From assembly GCF_001984035.1 (NCBI RefSeq), contig NZ_CP019449.1:3224001-3288000 (forward strand): a stretch of DNA of 64,000 nt, read 5' to 3'. Below, in pieces: positions 1-6,923 of this stretch. Within the stretch, counting starts at the first letter, position 1. Each line of letters starts with the position of its first letter. The position numbers and the translations under genes are program-made. Under the pieces are notes generated by a model, which saw nothing but the letters and a program-made list of their open reading frames with translations, was not told the origin of the DNA and did not search any database. The stretch is from Sphingopyxis sp. QXT-31 (GTDB lineage: Bacteria; Pseudomonadota; Alphaproteobacteria; Sphingomonadales; Sphingomonadaceae).

Positions 1-715
1 TGAAACCGAGGCGGCGCAGGAACGACACAAGCCGCGAGGCGAAGCGCGCCTCGCCGCCGAAGAGGTGGGTGGTGCCGGTGAGGTCGAGCCAGAGCCCGTC
101 GCTTCCCGACACCGCCGCAGTCGGCGTCCAGTGCCGAACCGCATGGAGAGCCAGGCGGTCAAGCCACGCCGCATCGGCCTCGGGAGCAGCATCGAGCACG
201 TCCAGATCGGTCACGAGCGCTCGTGCATGCGCTGCCGCCAGGCCGGGCGCGAGGCCGAGATCGAGCGCCAGAGGGCAAGCGGCAGTGACGATATCGCGCT
301 GGCCGGAGCGCGCGACGAGGATCGTCGGGCGGGCGCCCCACGGAATAGCTATCGGAAGCGCGCTGCCTGTCGCCGCGCTCCCGTCGTCGCTGCGTGCCAT
401 GCGAAAGACCGGCGCAGCCGCTTCGCTTCGCCGTCCCAGCTCGCGCATCGGCGGCCGCTGGTGTGCTGGCAGCGCATCGATAGCGGCCCGGTCGGGCCGT
501 GCATGCGCCGAGTTTTCCTGGGCCCAGCGCGCGCCCGGTCGCCAGCCGCCGCCGCGCGGCACTGAACAGGCTCCGGGGTTATCGTCGATGGGCTCGGGCA
601 AGCGCGGTTCGAGCCGCGCGAACTCAGGCGGCGTGCCCGAGCGCGAGATCGACGCCGCCCGCCGCAATCGCTCGATCGCGAGTTGCGGCAGGAAGAGCGA
701 GGCGACCCTGGTCAT
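1..715 (-). CDS. imuB: ImuB, Y-family polymerase-like protein (3' part cut by window edge)
   Basis: The first 238 residues of ImuB are visible; the gene runs off the left edge. The start is the ATG at 715, giving MTRVASLFLPQLAIERL. It lies inside imuA, a 92-bp overlap typical of this cassette. ImuB is the inactive Y-family homologue that links ImuA and the error-prone polymerase DnaE2 to the beta clamp during SOS mutagenesis. The N-terminus fits an inactive polymerase: the acidic DxDxFFAxVE-type motif of true Y-family enzymes is replaced by the neutral SLFLPQLAIE. The text WLDLTGTTHLFGGE near residues 210-225 is a typical Y-family palm/finger stretch. dnaE2 would be expected just beyond the left edge; that is inference. 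Confidence 0.88.
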   Translation of the reverse strand, partial: MTRVASLFLPQLAIERLRRAASISRSGTPPEFARLEPRLPEPIDDNPGACSVPRGGGWRPGARWAQENSAHARPDRAAIDALPAHQRPPMRELGRRSEAAAPVFRMARSDDGSAATGSALPIAIPWGARPTILVARSGQRDIVTAACPLALDLGLAPGLAAAHARALVTDLDVLDAAPEADAAWLDRLALHAVRHWTPTAAVSGSDGLWLDLTGTTHLFGGEARFASRLVSFLRRLGF

Positions 716-1406
716 CGCACGCCTCCAGTTCGAGGGAAAAAGGCGGCCCGCCGCGCTGGCGGACAAGCTCGACCGACCAGCGCCCGCGCCCGACGCCGGG
801 CATCGTAAGCGGCGACGAGGCAAGGCTCCCGATCCGCCAGCGCGTGCAGGCCAGCGAGAGATCGGTGAGCGGGCATTGGCCGTAACGCCGGTAGCGGCGA
901 TAGAGCAGCATCGGCGTCTTGCCTTCGGAGGCCGCGAGCTGCAGCCGGCGCGTCGCGGTCTGGTCGGCCGCCTTCACTTCGGCCACCACGCAGGCGAGTG
1001 CCCCGTCGCGAAGCGCGTCCTCGCACATCGCAAGCAGTTCCTTGTCGGTCTTCCCCTGCGCATAAAGCACCCGCTCAGGCCCGAGCCCGGCCTGTTCAAG
1101 CCCGGGGGCATAAAGATCGAAGCGGGTCAGCGCCCAGAGCGCCGACAGGCCCGGCGCCGCGAAGCGCGCGGCGATCCCGGCAGCAAACAAGGTCGCCGCC
1201 GCGTCGTCGCTCCAGCTCGCAGAGGCGGCCGCAACCTCATGGAGGCCCGCGCCATCGAGCCCGCCGCCGCTGAGAAGATGGTCGAGCGGGCCAACGCCGA
1301 ACGGCAGCACCGGCCCGCGTACTGACTGGGCGCGCGCCACCGCCTCGCGAAGCGATTGAAGCTCCTCGGCGCTTGGCCGGGGCTGCGTGAAAGGCGGTGC
1401 GGTCAT
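624..1406 (-). CDS. imuA: ImuA, RecA-like SOS mutagenesis protein
   Basis: A 260-residue protein of normal ImuA length. Residues 35-60 (VLPFGVGPLDHLLSGGGLDGAGLHEV) match the RecA/SulA-like start of the family; the loop around GGLDGAG sits where RecA has its P-loop but is not a classical Walker A. The C-terminal region carries the conserved RWRIGS...PG.GRWSVELVRQR block. ImuA works with ImuB and DnaE2 in damage-induced translesion synthesis. The start ATG at 1406 lies 18 bp from a LexA box, which supports SOS control. imuB starts inside the 3' end of imuA, implying translational coupling. Confidence 0.9.
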   Translation of the reverse strand: MTAPPFTQPRPSAEELQSLREAVARAQSVRGPVLPFGVGPLDHLLSGGGLDGAGLHEVAAASASWSDDAAATLFAAGIAARFAAPGLSALWALTRFDLYAPGLEQAGLGPERVLYAQGKTDKELLAMCEDALRDGALACVVAEVKAADQTATRRLQLAASEGKTPMLLYRRYRRYGQCPLTDLSLACTRWRIGSLASSPLTMPGVGRGRWSVELVRQRGGPPFSLELEACDDQGRLALPAATRDRAIAAGGVDLALGHAA

Positions 1407-1424
1407 ATCCGGTTCGACTCAAAT

Positions 1425-1439
1425 GTTCCCTATATGTTC
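1425..1439 (-). promoter_or_regulatory. LexA (SOS) box of imuA-imuB
   Basis: GTTC at 1425-1428 and GTTC at 1436-1439 are separated by exactly 7 bases, the direct-repeat operator used by alphaproteobacterial LexA. It lies 19-33 bp upstream of the imuA start. On the minus strand a TTGACG element (1462-1457) lies 17 bp upstream of the box, so the box would cover the -10 region. Confidence 0.8.
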
Positions 1440-1536
1440 TACCCTGTCGGAACGGACGTCAAGCGACCTGCGGCGGCCCACTGTGGATCATTCAGTGACG
1501 CGACACCTTCGCCGCTATAATCGGGCGGATAAATTC

Positions 1537-2157
1537 ATGCCGATCACCACCGATCTTCCCTGGAACGAACTCGCGATCTACGCCGTCGGCGCCGCGCTGA
1601 TTCTCGTCATCCTGTTCAAGATTCCCTATGTCGGCCGCGTCCTTCGCGCGCTTTTCTCCTTTGCGCTCCTCGCCTTCGGCATTTTCCTCGTGCTTCAGCA
1701 GGCGCCCTTCGATCCCAATCTGTCGCGAATCACCGCTAACCTCGGTCTCGACACGCAGGAGGTCGTCGGCAACGAGGTCCGCATTCCGATGAGCCGCGAC
1801 GGGCATTTCTGGGCCGAGGTCGAACTCAATGGCACAAAGCGGCGAATGCTGGTCGACAGCGGCGCCACGGTCACCGCGCTGTCCGAGGCGACCGCTGCGG
1901 CCGGGGGCGTTAAGGCCGATGCGACGCTCGTGCCTCTGCTCATGAAAACCGCGAACGGCACCGTGCGCGCCGACGCGGGCACCGTCGACCGGCTCCGAAT
2001 CGGCGGCATCGAGGCGCGAAAGCTGAAAATCGTCATTTCGCCGGGACTCGGCGACACCGACGTCCTCGGCATGAACTTCCTCTCGCAGCTGAAGTCTTGG
2101 CGCGTCGAAGGCCGGACATTGATCCTGACCCCCAAAGCTTCGGACCCGGCGGCCTAG
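1537..2157 (+). CDS. Membrane-anchored retropepsin-like aspartic protease (clan AA, TIGR02281 type)
   Basis: 206 residues from the ATG at 1537; the longer reading from 1387 overlaps the imuA promoter and is unlikely. Two hydrophobic segments at about 12-29 and 36-54 anchor the protein in the inner membrane. A soluble domain follows with the catalytic motif LVDSGATVTALS (Asp107) and a C-terminal VLGMNFLSQLKSW block, both diagnostic of the bacterial retropepsin-like family. These proteins are probably dimeric and periplasmic; substrates are unknown. It ends 4 bp inside the convergent DUF1810 gene. A link with the neighbouring SOS genes is not evident. Confidence 0.8.
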   Translation: MPITTDLPWNELAIYAVGAALILVILFKIPYVGRVLRALFSFALLAFGIFLVLQQAPFDPNLSRITANLGLDTQEVVGNEVRIPMSRDGHFWAEVELNGTKRRMLVDSGATVTALSEATAAAGGVKADATLVPLLMKTANGTVRADAGTVDRLRIGGIEARKLKIVISPGLGDTDVLGMNFLSQLKSWRVEGRTLILTPKASDPAA

Positions 2158-2588
2158 CGATCGGCGGCGCGCGCCAATCGCGCCAGCGTCCGCTCGTCGC
2201 GGACCCCGCCGAACCAGCGATCGAGCGCCGCCGCGAACAAGGGGCGATCGCTCGCCGCCTCGAACAAGGTGAGCGACGAGCGCAGCTTCACCGCGTCGAC
2301 CTCGCCGAAGACCGCGACGGGATCGCTCAGCGCGACATCCTGGAGCGCCGCGACGCATTCGGAATAGCGGGCACCGAGGAGCGGGTGCGCGAGATAGGCG
2401 CGGGCCTCACCCAGATCGGCGATCGCATAATGCTGCGCCATGGCGCTTCGCCCGAGCCCGGCGAGCTGCGGGAAGATGAACCACATCCAGTGCGAGCGCT
2501 TCTGGCCACGGCCGATCTCGCCGAGAGCCCGCGGATAAATCTCCGCCTGCGCCTCGACGAAGCGATCGAGCCCGTCATGGTCGCTCAT
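2154..2588 (-). CDS. DUF1810 family protein
   Basis: 144 residues from the ATG at 2588, which overlaps the stop of the upstream SRAP gene (ATGA). The sequence DRFVEAQ..IYPRALGEI..GQKRSHWMWFIFPQ near the N-terminus and the block around YLAHPLLGARYSEC are the hallmarks of DUF1810, a small cytoplasmic family of unknown biochemical function. The 4-bp overlap with the SRAP gene implies co-transcription from the LexA-box promoter at 3238-3252, so this gene is probably SOS-induced. The final 4 bp overlap the convergent protease gene. Confidence 0.82.
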   Translation of the reverse strand: MSDHDGLDRFVEAQAEIYPRALGEIGRGQKRSHWMWFIFPQLAGLGRSAMAQHYAIADLGEARAYLAHPLLGARYSECVAALQDVALSDPVAVFGEVDAVKLRSSLTLFEAASDRPLFAAALDRWFGGVRDERTLARLARAADR

Positions 2589-3202
2589 AAGGCAAGCGCT
2601 CCCTGCGCCGGCGGTTTGCCATAGACCTGGCGAACCTCGAGGCTGCCTTCGGGAAGCCATTGCAGAATATCAGCCGCGGGCACGCGCGGATCGAGCCAGT
2701 CCGCCCAACGATCGCGCGGCAGCGGAATGATCTGGCGATGATGATAGGGTGCGATATCGGGACCGGCGTCCATCGTGAGCAGGCTGAAGGCTTCGCCGAC
2801 AAAGGCATCGCGCCAGATCCCCGCCATGCAGAACCAGCGATGATCCTTCATCGTGAAGAGCCACTTATCGAGGCGCTTTTGCGATTTGTCGGTCGGATCG
2901 GTGAATTCATAGAAGCCGTCGCAGAGGACGAGGCAGCGCTGCGCGCCAAGATCGCGCCCTTCGGAGCGGATATTGTAGACGGGCTTGCTCCCTTGCCCCG
3001 GCCAGCTCCAGCGCCGGTTGACGAGCTCGCCGACCGCATCGCCGTCACTCGCCTTCACGATCGGGGCCATGTCGGTGATTCGCACATCCTCGCGCGCCGG
3101 GACGTTCGGCGCGCCCTCGGGCATCTTGATCTTGATCTGGAGGTCGTCGAAATCCTCGGCGATCGAGGCGATGTCGACTTCCAGCCTGTAATCATTGCAC
3201 AT
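2585..3202 (-). CDS. SRAP-domain protein (HMCES/YedK-like abasic-site crosslinker)
   Basis: 205 residues starting MCNDY. The Cys directly after the initiator Met is the residue that forms the thiazolidine crosslink with abasic sites in HMCES/YedK. The other active-site residues are present: Asn77 (YNIRSEG), Glu99 (CDGFYEF) and His155 (HHRQIIPL). The protein shields abasic sites in single-stranded DNA at stalled forks. The start codon is 35 bp from a LexA box shared with the divergent gene at 3258. It is followed by an overlapping DUF1810 gene. Confidence 0.92.
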   Translation of the reverse strand: MCNDYRLEVDIASIAEDFDDLQIKIKMPEGAPNVPAREDVRITDMAPIVKASDGDAVGELVNRRWSWPGQGSKPVYNIRSEGRDLGAQRCLVLCDGFYEFTDPTDKSQKRLDKWLFTMKDHRWFCMAGIWRDAFVGEAFSLLTMDAGPDIAPYHHRQIIPLPRDRWADWLDPRVPAADILQWLPEGSLEVRQVYGKPPAQGALAL

Positions 3203-3237
3203 TCGCAGAAGTTCCCTGGCCCTTGCGACTCATCTTC

Positions 3238-3252
3238 GTTCCCATTATGTTC
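3238..3252. promoter_or_regulatory. Bidirectional LexA (SOS) box between two SRAP-type genes
   Basis: GTTC at 3238-3241, 7 bases, GTTC at 3249-3252: the same operator form as at imuA. It overlaps candidate -10 elements on both strands: TATGTT (3246-3251) with TTGCGA (3223-3228) 17 bp upstream for the plus strand, and CATAAT with TTGGCG about 18 bp upstream for the minus strand. The predicted plus-strand start falls near 3258, the ATG of the downstream gene, so that transcript may be leaderless. Confidence 0.75.
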
Positions 3253-3257
3253 CACGT

Positions 3258-3770
3258 ATGGGAATAGCGCCAACCCCTTTCGATCCCGATGCCCCGGACG
3301 GCGGACGACGTGCGCTCATAAGGCGCAATCCCGAGGATGAAAATGAGGTCGAAATGGTCGAGGCGGTCTGGGGAAGCGATCCGCGTTTCTCGGACGGCGT
3401 CAATTTCCGCTTCGTCCGCTCCGAAGGCCGCGTCTTTCCGAAGCGCCGCTGCCTGATCCCGGCGTCTGAGTTCCGCATGGGCACCGGCGACCACAGGTAC
3501 AGGGTCACGCTCGACAGCGGTAATTTCTTTTATCTTGCCGCCATCTGGGATCCCCCGCTTGCCGACTGGCCGCTCTCCTACCGGATCCTCACCATCCCGG
3601 CCGGCGCGGACGTGCTTCCCTACCAGACGCGGCACGGCGTTATCGTCGAGCGGCGCAACGTCATGCACTGGCTCGATGGCACGCAGCCCAACGAGGTGCT
3701 GTTCGAAGAGCCGCCGCGCCACACGTTTTTCGTCGAGCCTCTTCGCGCGCAAGCCGATCTGCCACTGTGA
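3258..3770 (+). CDS. Degenerate SRAP-like protein lacking the catalytic cysteine
   Basis: 170 residues from ATG 3258. The fold signature of SRAP is recognisable: VWGSDPRF, VRSEGRVFPKRRCLIPA, a LAAIWD strand, LTIPAG and RHGVIVERRNVMHWL. The chemistry is not: there is no Cys2 (the protein starts MGIAPT), the Asn of the NxRSE motif is Phe52, and the position of the catalytic Glu is Met74. Only the His (His126) is kept. An in-frame extension to 3195 also lacks MC at the start and would read through the LexA box. It shares the SOS promoter with a canonical SRAP and overlaps the AlkB gene by 4 bp. It may bind DNA without crosslinking it. Confidence 0.75.
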   Translation: MGIAPTPFDPDAPDGGRRALIRRNPEDENEVEMVEAVWGSDPRFSDGVNFRFVRSEGRVFPKRRCLIPASEFRMGTGDHRYRVTLDSGNFFYLAAIWDPPLADWPLSYRILTIPAGADVLPYQTRHGVIVERRNVMHWLDGTQPNEVLFEEPPRHTFFVEPLRAQADLPL

Positions 3771-4357
3771 CAACGCAAAGCTTGGATCGCACCATGCCCG
3801 GGTGCCAAGCCGATCTGTTCGGCACGTCGCTTCCTGCCGGTCTTAGCTACTGCAATGACTTCGTCGCTCCCGGTGAGGAGCAAAGTCTGATCGCCCTTGT
3901 CGAAGCGGCAAATCTTACCCCGTTCCAGTTCCAACTATGGGAAGGAAAGCGGCTTACCCGCTCGTTCGGCTGGACCTACGATTTCCAGACAGGCCGCTTT
4001 GCGCCGGGCGACCCCATTCCCGCGTGGCTCGAACCGCTCCGCGAACGCGCCGCAGACTTTGCCGGTCTCCCAAACACCGCTCTCGAGCAGGCGCTCCTCA
4101 TCCAATACGGGATCGGTGCCGGGATCGGCTGGCACAAAGATCGCCCGGTCTTCGAGAATGTGATCGGCGTGTCGCTCGGATCGACGGCCACCATGCGCTA
4201 TCGTCGTAGATGCGCCGACCGGTTCGAGCGCCGCACGGCCGAACTCGCGCCACGCTCGATCTATCATATGCAGGGCGAGATTCGCGACGAGTGGGAACAC
4301 AGCATTGCGGCGATGCCGACCCCGCGCTGGTCGATCACGTTTCGCAGCCTTCGATGA
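3767..4357 (+). CDS. AlkB-type 2-oxoglutarate/Fe(II) dioxygenase
   Basis: 196 residues, starting in the ATGA overlap with the SRAP-like gene. The iron-binding triad is visible as His123-x-Asp125 (GWHKDRP) and His178 (EWEHSI); Arg187 and Arg193 form the R-x5-R pair (RWSITFR) that binds 2-oxoglutarate. The LIQYGIGAGIGWHKD and PRSIYHMQGEIRDEWEHSI blocks place it in the AlkB family, which repairs alkylated bases by oxidative demethylation. Its position behind a LexA-controlled promoter suggests SOS induction, unlike E. coli alkB, which is under Ada. Substrate preference cannot be read from the sequence. Confidence 0.9.
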   Translation: MTTQSLDRTMPGCQADLFGTSLPAGLSYCNDFVAPGEEQSLIALVEAANLTPFQFQLWEGKRLTRSFGWTYDFQTGRFAPGDPIPAWLEPLRERAADFAGLPNTALEQALLIQYGIGAGIGWHKDRPVFENVIGVSLGSTATMRYRRRCADRFERRTAELAPRSIYHMQGEIRDEWEHSIAAMPTPRWSITFRSLR

Positions 4358-4416
4358 TCCGCACAAGGTAACGGGCTACTCCATCCGACTAACGATCTTT
4401 TGGCGCTGCCGTACAA

Positions 4417-4611
4417 TCATCGATCTGTTCGCGAAGCTTTCCGCGCCTTGCGACCCAGGAGAGTTCTTCCTTTCAGGAAAACCGAGATCTTCATCTGACG
4501 CCCGCTCGGTAGCAATCGGGTGCGCACCACGACTTCGCCTGCGGCATCAATACCGTGAACCTGAAACACCGACTTCGCGATGTCCAACCCGATCGTCGCA
4601 ATCTTCTCCAT
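4417..4611 (-). mobile_element. IS110-family transposase remnant (5' fragment)
   Basis: From ATG 4611 the frame reads MEKIATIGLDIAKSVFQVHG followed by IDAAGEVVVR, the N-terminus of IS110-type DEDD transposases; the first catalytic Asp lies in GLDIAK. After about 30 residues the match stops and the frame continues with unrelated sequence to a stop at 4417. The DEDD core and the C-terminal serine domain are missing, so this is a dead remnant. No terminal repeats were found. It separates the SOS module from the convergent-operon island and shows past insertion here. Confidence 0.85.
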
Positions 4612-4810
4612 CGTTGCTCTCCTCCAGCTCATCCCGCAGATCATACCGCGGGGAGTTGGAGAGCCGTCCACGTCATCAATTGCGGACCGACGGCTTTCGG
4701 GCTGTTGATCCCAAGAAGCCGACACTCGCTCAGTTGCTCAAGCGCCGCGCTGCCTCGGCTCTCCAAACTGTAACGCCCCAAGGGCGGTCTCAACATCTCG
4801 ATGAAAAGCA

Positions 4811-4859
4811 TTGCTTCCAAATTTCATGAAAATATGATTTTATAGTTTCATGAAATTTG
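4811..4859 (+). promoter_or_regulatory. Promoter with 14-bp perfect inverted repeat, likely autoregulatory operator
   Basis: CAAATTTCATGAAA (4818-4831) and TTTCATGAAATTTG (4846-4859) are exact inverted copies separated by 14 bp. Each arm contains the self-palindrome TTTCATGAAA. The arms bracket a candidate -10 TATGAT (4833-4838) with TTGCTT (4811-4816) 16 bp upstream. The right arm contains the ATG at 4850. The expected transcription start, near 4845, would leave almost no leader. The downstream protein is ribbon-helix-helix-like, a class that binds such paired sites. Confidence 0.7.
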
Positions 4860-5047
4860 ACGAAACGACGGGCGGTGGCGATGACGAGCATCTCCAAATT
4901 CAAGTCCCTGCGGCGACCAAACGCGATCTCGGTCAGCGTGCGCTTGATACCCGTGAGCCGCTCCGTATGGTCGTACTGAGGGCGTTGGCAGCCTACGGCG
5001 TGACAGTGCCGGAGGGCGCGATCACCGATCGACGGAAACGCAGCTAA
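4850..5047 (+). CDS. Small ribbon-helix-helix-like protein, probable autorepressor
   Basis: 65 residues. After an acidic Gly/Asp-rich start, residues 14-50 (strand LQIQVP, helix AATKRDLGQRALDTRE, then PLRMVVLRALAAYG) follow the strand-helix-helix pattern of ribbon-helix-helix proteins; the assignment rests on this pattern only. The start codon lies inside a perfect inverted repeat, so the product may repress its own operon. The following gene starts at 5047, sharing the last base of the stop codon (TAATG). There is no Shine-Dalgarno sequence, in keeping with a leaderless transcript. Confidence 0.65.
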   Translation: MKFDETTGGGDDEHLQIQVPAATKRDLGQRALDTREPLRMVVLRALAAYGVTVPEGAITDRRKRS

Positions 5048-6222
5048 TGGCCGACGACTTCGAAGCGTTGACCATCGATCAATATGTTCGCGAGGCAGCG
5101 CGGACCGATCAACGCAAGGGTCCAGGGACGATCGGCTTTACGATGCTGGGTCTGGTCGGCGAAACCGGCAGCCTACTCGCCGAAGCCAAGAAGAAGCAGC
5201 GAGATGCCGCGTCCTATCTGGGCTACGCCGAGGCGGTCGCCGAGGAGATTGGCGATGTGCTCTGGTATCTCGCCGCGGTTGCGCGCCGACATCGGCTAGC
5301 GCTGAGCGACATCGCAGCCGCCGCGCTGGTCGCCGACGGCGTCTACCGCGCCGGGGCCAATGCCGCCCTCAGTTTGCACGCGCTGCAACCAGCGCATATG
5401 CCGCTCGCCAAGGCACCGATGCCGAAGTTCGAGCATGGGCTGCTGGGACTGGCAGGCGAGGTCGGACTCCTGGCCCGCGACATCGACGGCGCCGGTCAGC
5501 CGGGCCACCGCGCAGCCGTGGCCCAGAGTATGGTGGCGATCATGCGCCGTTTGATCCAAGCCGCCACTGATTCCGGCGTTACGCTGGAAGGGGCCGCCAT
5601 CAAGAATCTCCAGAAGATATTCGACCGCTGGCCCCGCGAACGGCAATATCCTCCAGCGTTCGACGAGAGTAACGATGCCGAGGAACAACTTCCGCGGACG
5701 ATGGAAGTCGACGTTTATGAGCGCACGGTGCGCGGGCAAGTCTATGTCTACCAGCGCTCGCGCGGCGTATATGTCGGGGATCGGCTGACCGATAACGCCA
5801 TGGAACCGGACGATTATCGGTTCCACGACGTCTTCCACTATGCCTATGTCGCGGTGCTAGGCTGGTCGCCTGTCATTCGTGCGTTGCTCCGACTCAAGCG
5901 AAAGAGCGACCCCAAGCTGGACGACGCCGAGGATGGTGCTCGGGCTATACTGATCGAGGAAGGGGTAACGTCTTGGCTATTCGGACAGGCCCAGCAGCTC
6001 AATTTCTTCGAAGGCGTGAAGCCAGGTGGACTTCCGCTGGACATGCTCAAACATGTTCGCCAATTCGTCGCCGGCTACGAGGCTGACCGCTGCCCGCTAT
6101 GGCTCTGGGAGGAGGCAATTCTCCAAGGCTACGCGGCTTTTCGTTTCCTCCAGAAGAACCGACGGGCGCGAATCGGTATCGATTTCGCCCGCCGCCGCTT
6201 GCGTATCAAGGAGTTGCCGTGA
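5047..6222 (+). CDS. MazG-like nucleotide pyrophosphohydrolase domain plus unassigned C-terminal domain
   Basis: 391 residues. Residues 30-85 carry a MazG-like all-alpha core: LVGETGSLLAEAKK (Glu39) and AVAEEIGDVLWYLAAVA (Glu67, Asp70), matching the metal-binding ExxE...ExxD arrangement. A second, weaker copy (HGLLGLAGEVGLLARDI, residues about 129-145) appears to have lost its second acidic pair. From about residue 210 to the end comes a region I cannot assign, with YRFHDVFHYAYVAVLGWSPV, ILIEEGVTSWLFGQAQ and a basic C-terminus. MazG-type enzymes hydrolyse (d)NTPs to monophosphates, so control of a nucleotide pool is plausible. It is coupled on both sides: 1-bp overlaps with the RHH-like and glycosylase genes. 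Confidence 0.7.
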   Translation: MADDFEALTIDQYVREAARTDQRKGPGTIGFTMLGLVGETGSLLAEAKKKQRDAASYLGYAEAVAEEIGDVLWYLAAVARRHRLALSDIAAAALVADGVYRAGANAALSLHALQPAHMPLAKAPMPKFEHGLLGLAGEVGLLARDIDGAGQPGHRAAVAQSMVAIMRRLIQAATDSGVTLEGAAIKNLQKIFDRWPRERQYPPAFDESNDAEEQLPRTMEVDVYERTVRGQVYVYQRSRGVYVGDRLTDNAMEPDDYRFHDVFHYAYVAVLGWSPVIRALLRLKRKSDPKLDDAEDGARAILIEEGVTSWLFGQAQQLNFFEGVKPGGLPLDMLKHVRQFVAGYEADRCPLWLWEEAILQGYAAFRFLQKNRRARIGIDFARRRLRIKELP

Positions 6223-6923
6223 TGACCCCCAAAAGCTTTGTAACGGCGCTCGCGGCTGCTGACCTGCCCTCGGTCTTCAATCCATGGCGCGATCGATGCT
6301 CGATCCATGATCGTCGCGATGCGGCCGCCCGACGCCGGGCCAATCTGGAGGGTGTAATCGCTGCCGCGCTCGACGCGCGCGTGGAGACGATCTGGATCGC
6401 CCGCGACCTTGGCTATCGCGGCGGCCGCAGGACCGGCGTGCCGCTCACCGACGAGGTGCATCTGACCCATGCCGCCGCGCTGATGGGCGGCATAGCGCTG
6501 GAGCGCGCCACCGAGGGACCGGCGATCGCCGAGCGCACGGCCGCGATCGTCTGGCAGGTGCTGAGCCGGATCGGCCAGCCGGTGATGCTCTGGAACGTGT
6601 TTCCCTTCCATCCGCACGAAGCGGACGATCCAATGTCCAATCGCTGCCACACGCGCGCCGAGCGCGAAGCGACTTGGCCCCTGTTGCAGGCGCTGGTGTC
6701 GATGCTTCAACCCAAGCGGATCATCGCGATTGGCCGCGACGCCCATCTGGCGCTCGACGGGCTCGACATTCCGACCACCGCTATCCGTCATCCGAGCTAT
6801 GGCGGTCAGCGCGAGTTTATCGATGGTATGTTCGACCTGTACGGCATCGCCAACACCCCTCGCGCGCCTGAACTTCCGCTCGAACCGCGCTATGCGGCCG
6901 CTGCGACCTGCGCATTGGCCTGA
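6222..6923 (+). CDS. Uracil-DNA glycosylase superfamily protein
   Basis: 233 residues from ATG 6222, whose A is the last base of the preceding stop. The family blocks are present in order: FNPWRDRC (19-26), IWIARDLGYRGGRRTG (57-72, the position of the GEAPG catalytic loop in family 4/5 enzymes, here with RDLG), NVFPFHPHE (125-133), KRIIAIGRDA and the DNA-intercalation loop HPSYGG (190-195). Glycosylases of this superfamily remove uracil or modified bases from DNA. Its target here is unknown. The gene overlaps the convergent thymidylate-synthase-like gene by 34 bp, so the two operons meet tail to tail. Confidence 0.78.
   Translation: MTPKSFVTALAAADLPSVFNPWRDRCSIHDRRDAAARRRANLEGVIAAALDARVETIWIARDLGYRGGRRTGVPLTDEVHLTHAAALMGGIALERATEGPAIAERTAAIVWQVLSRIGQPVMLWNVFPFHPHEADDPMSNRCHTRAEREATWPLLQALVSMLQPKRIIAIGRDAHLALDGLDIPTTAIRHPSYGGQREFIDGMFDLYGIANTPRAPELPLEPRYAAAATCALA

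Noticed and set aside
3195..3257. Extended start of the SRAP-like gene at 3195
   Set aside because: It would run through the LexA box and promoter and still not supply the Met-Cys start; the ATG at 3258 fits the predicted transcript start.
4417..4611. Intact IS110 element
   Set aside because: Only the first ~30 residues match; catalytic core, C-terminal domain and ends are missing.
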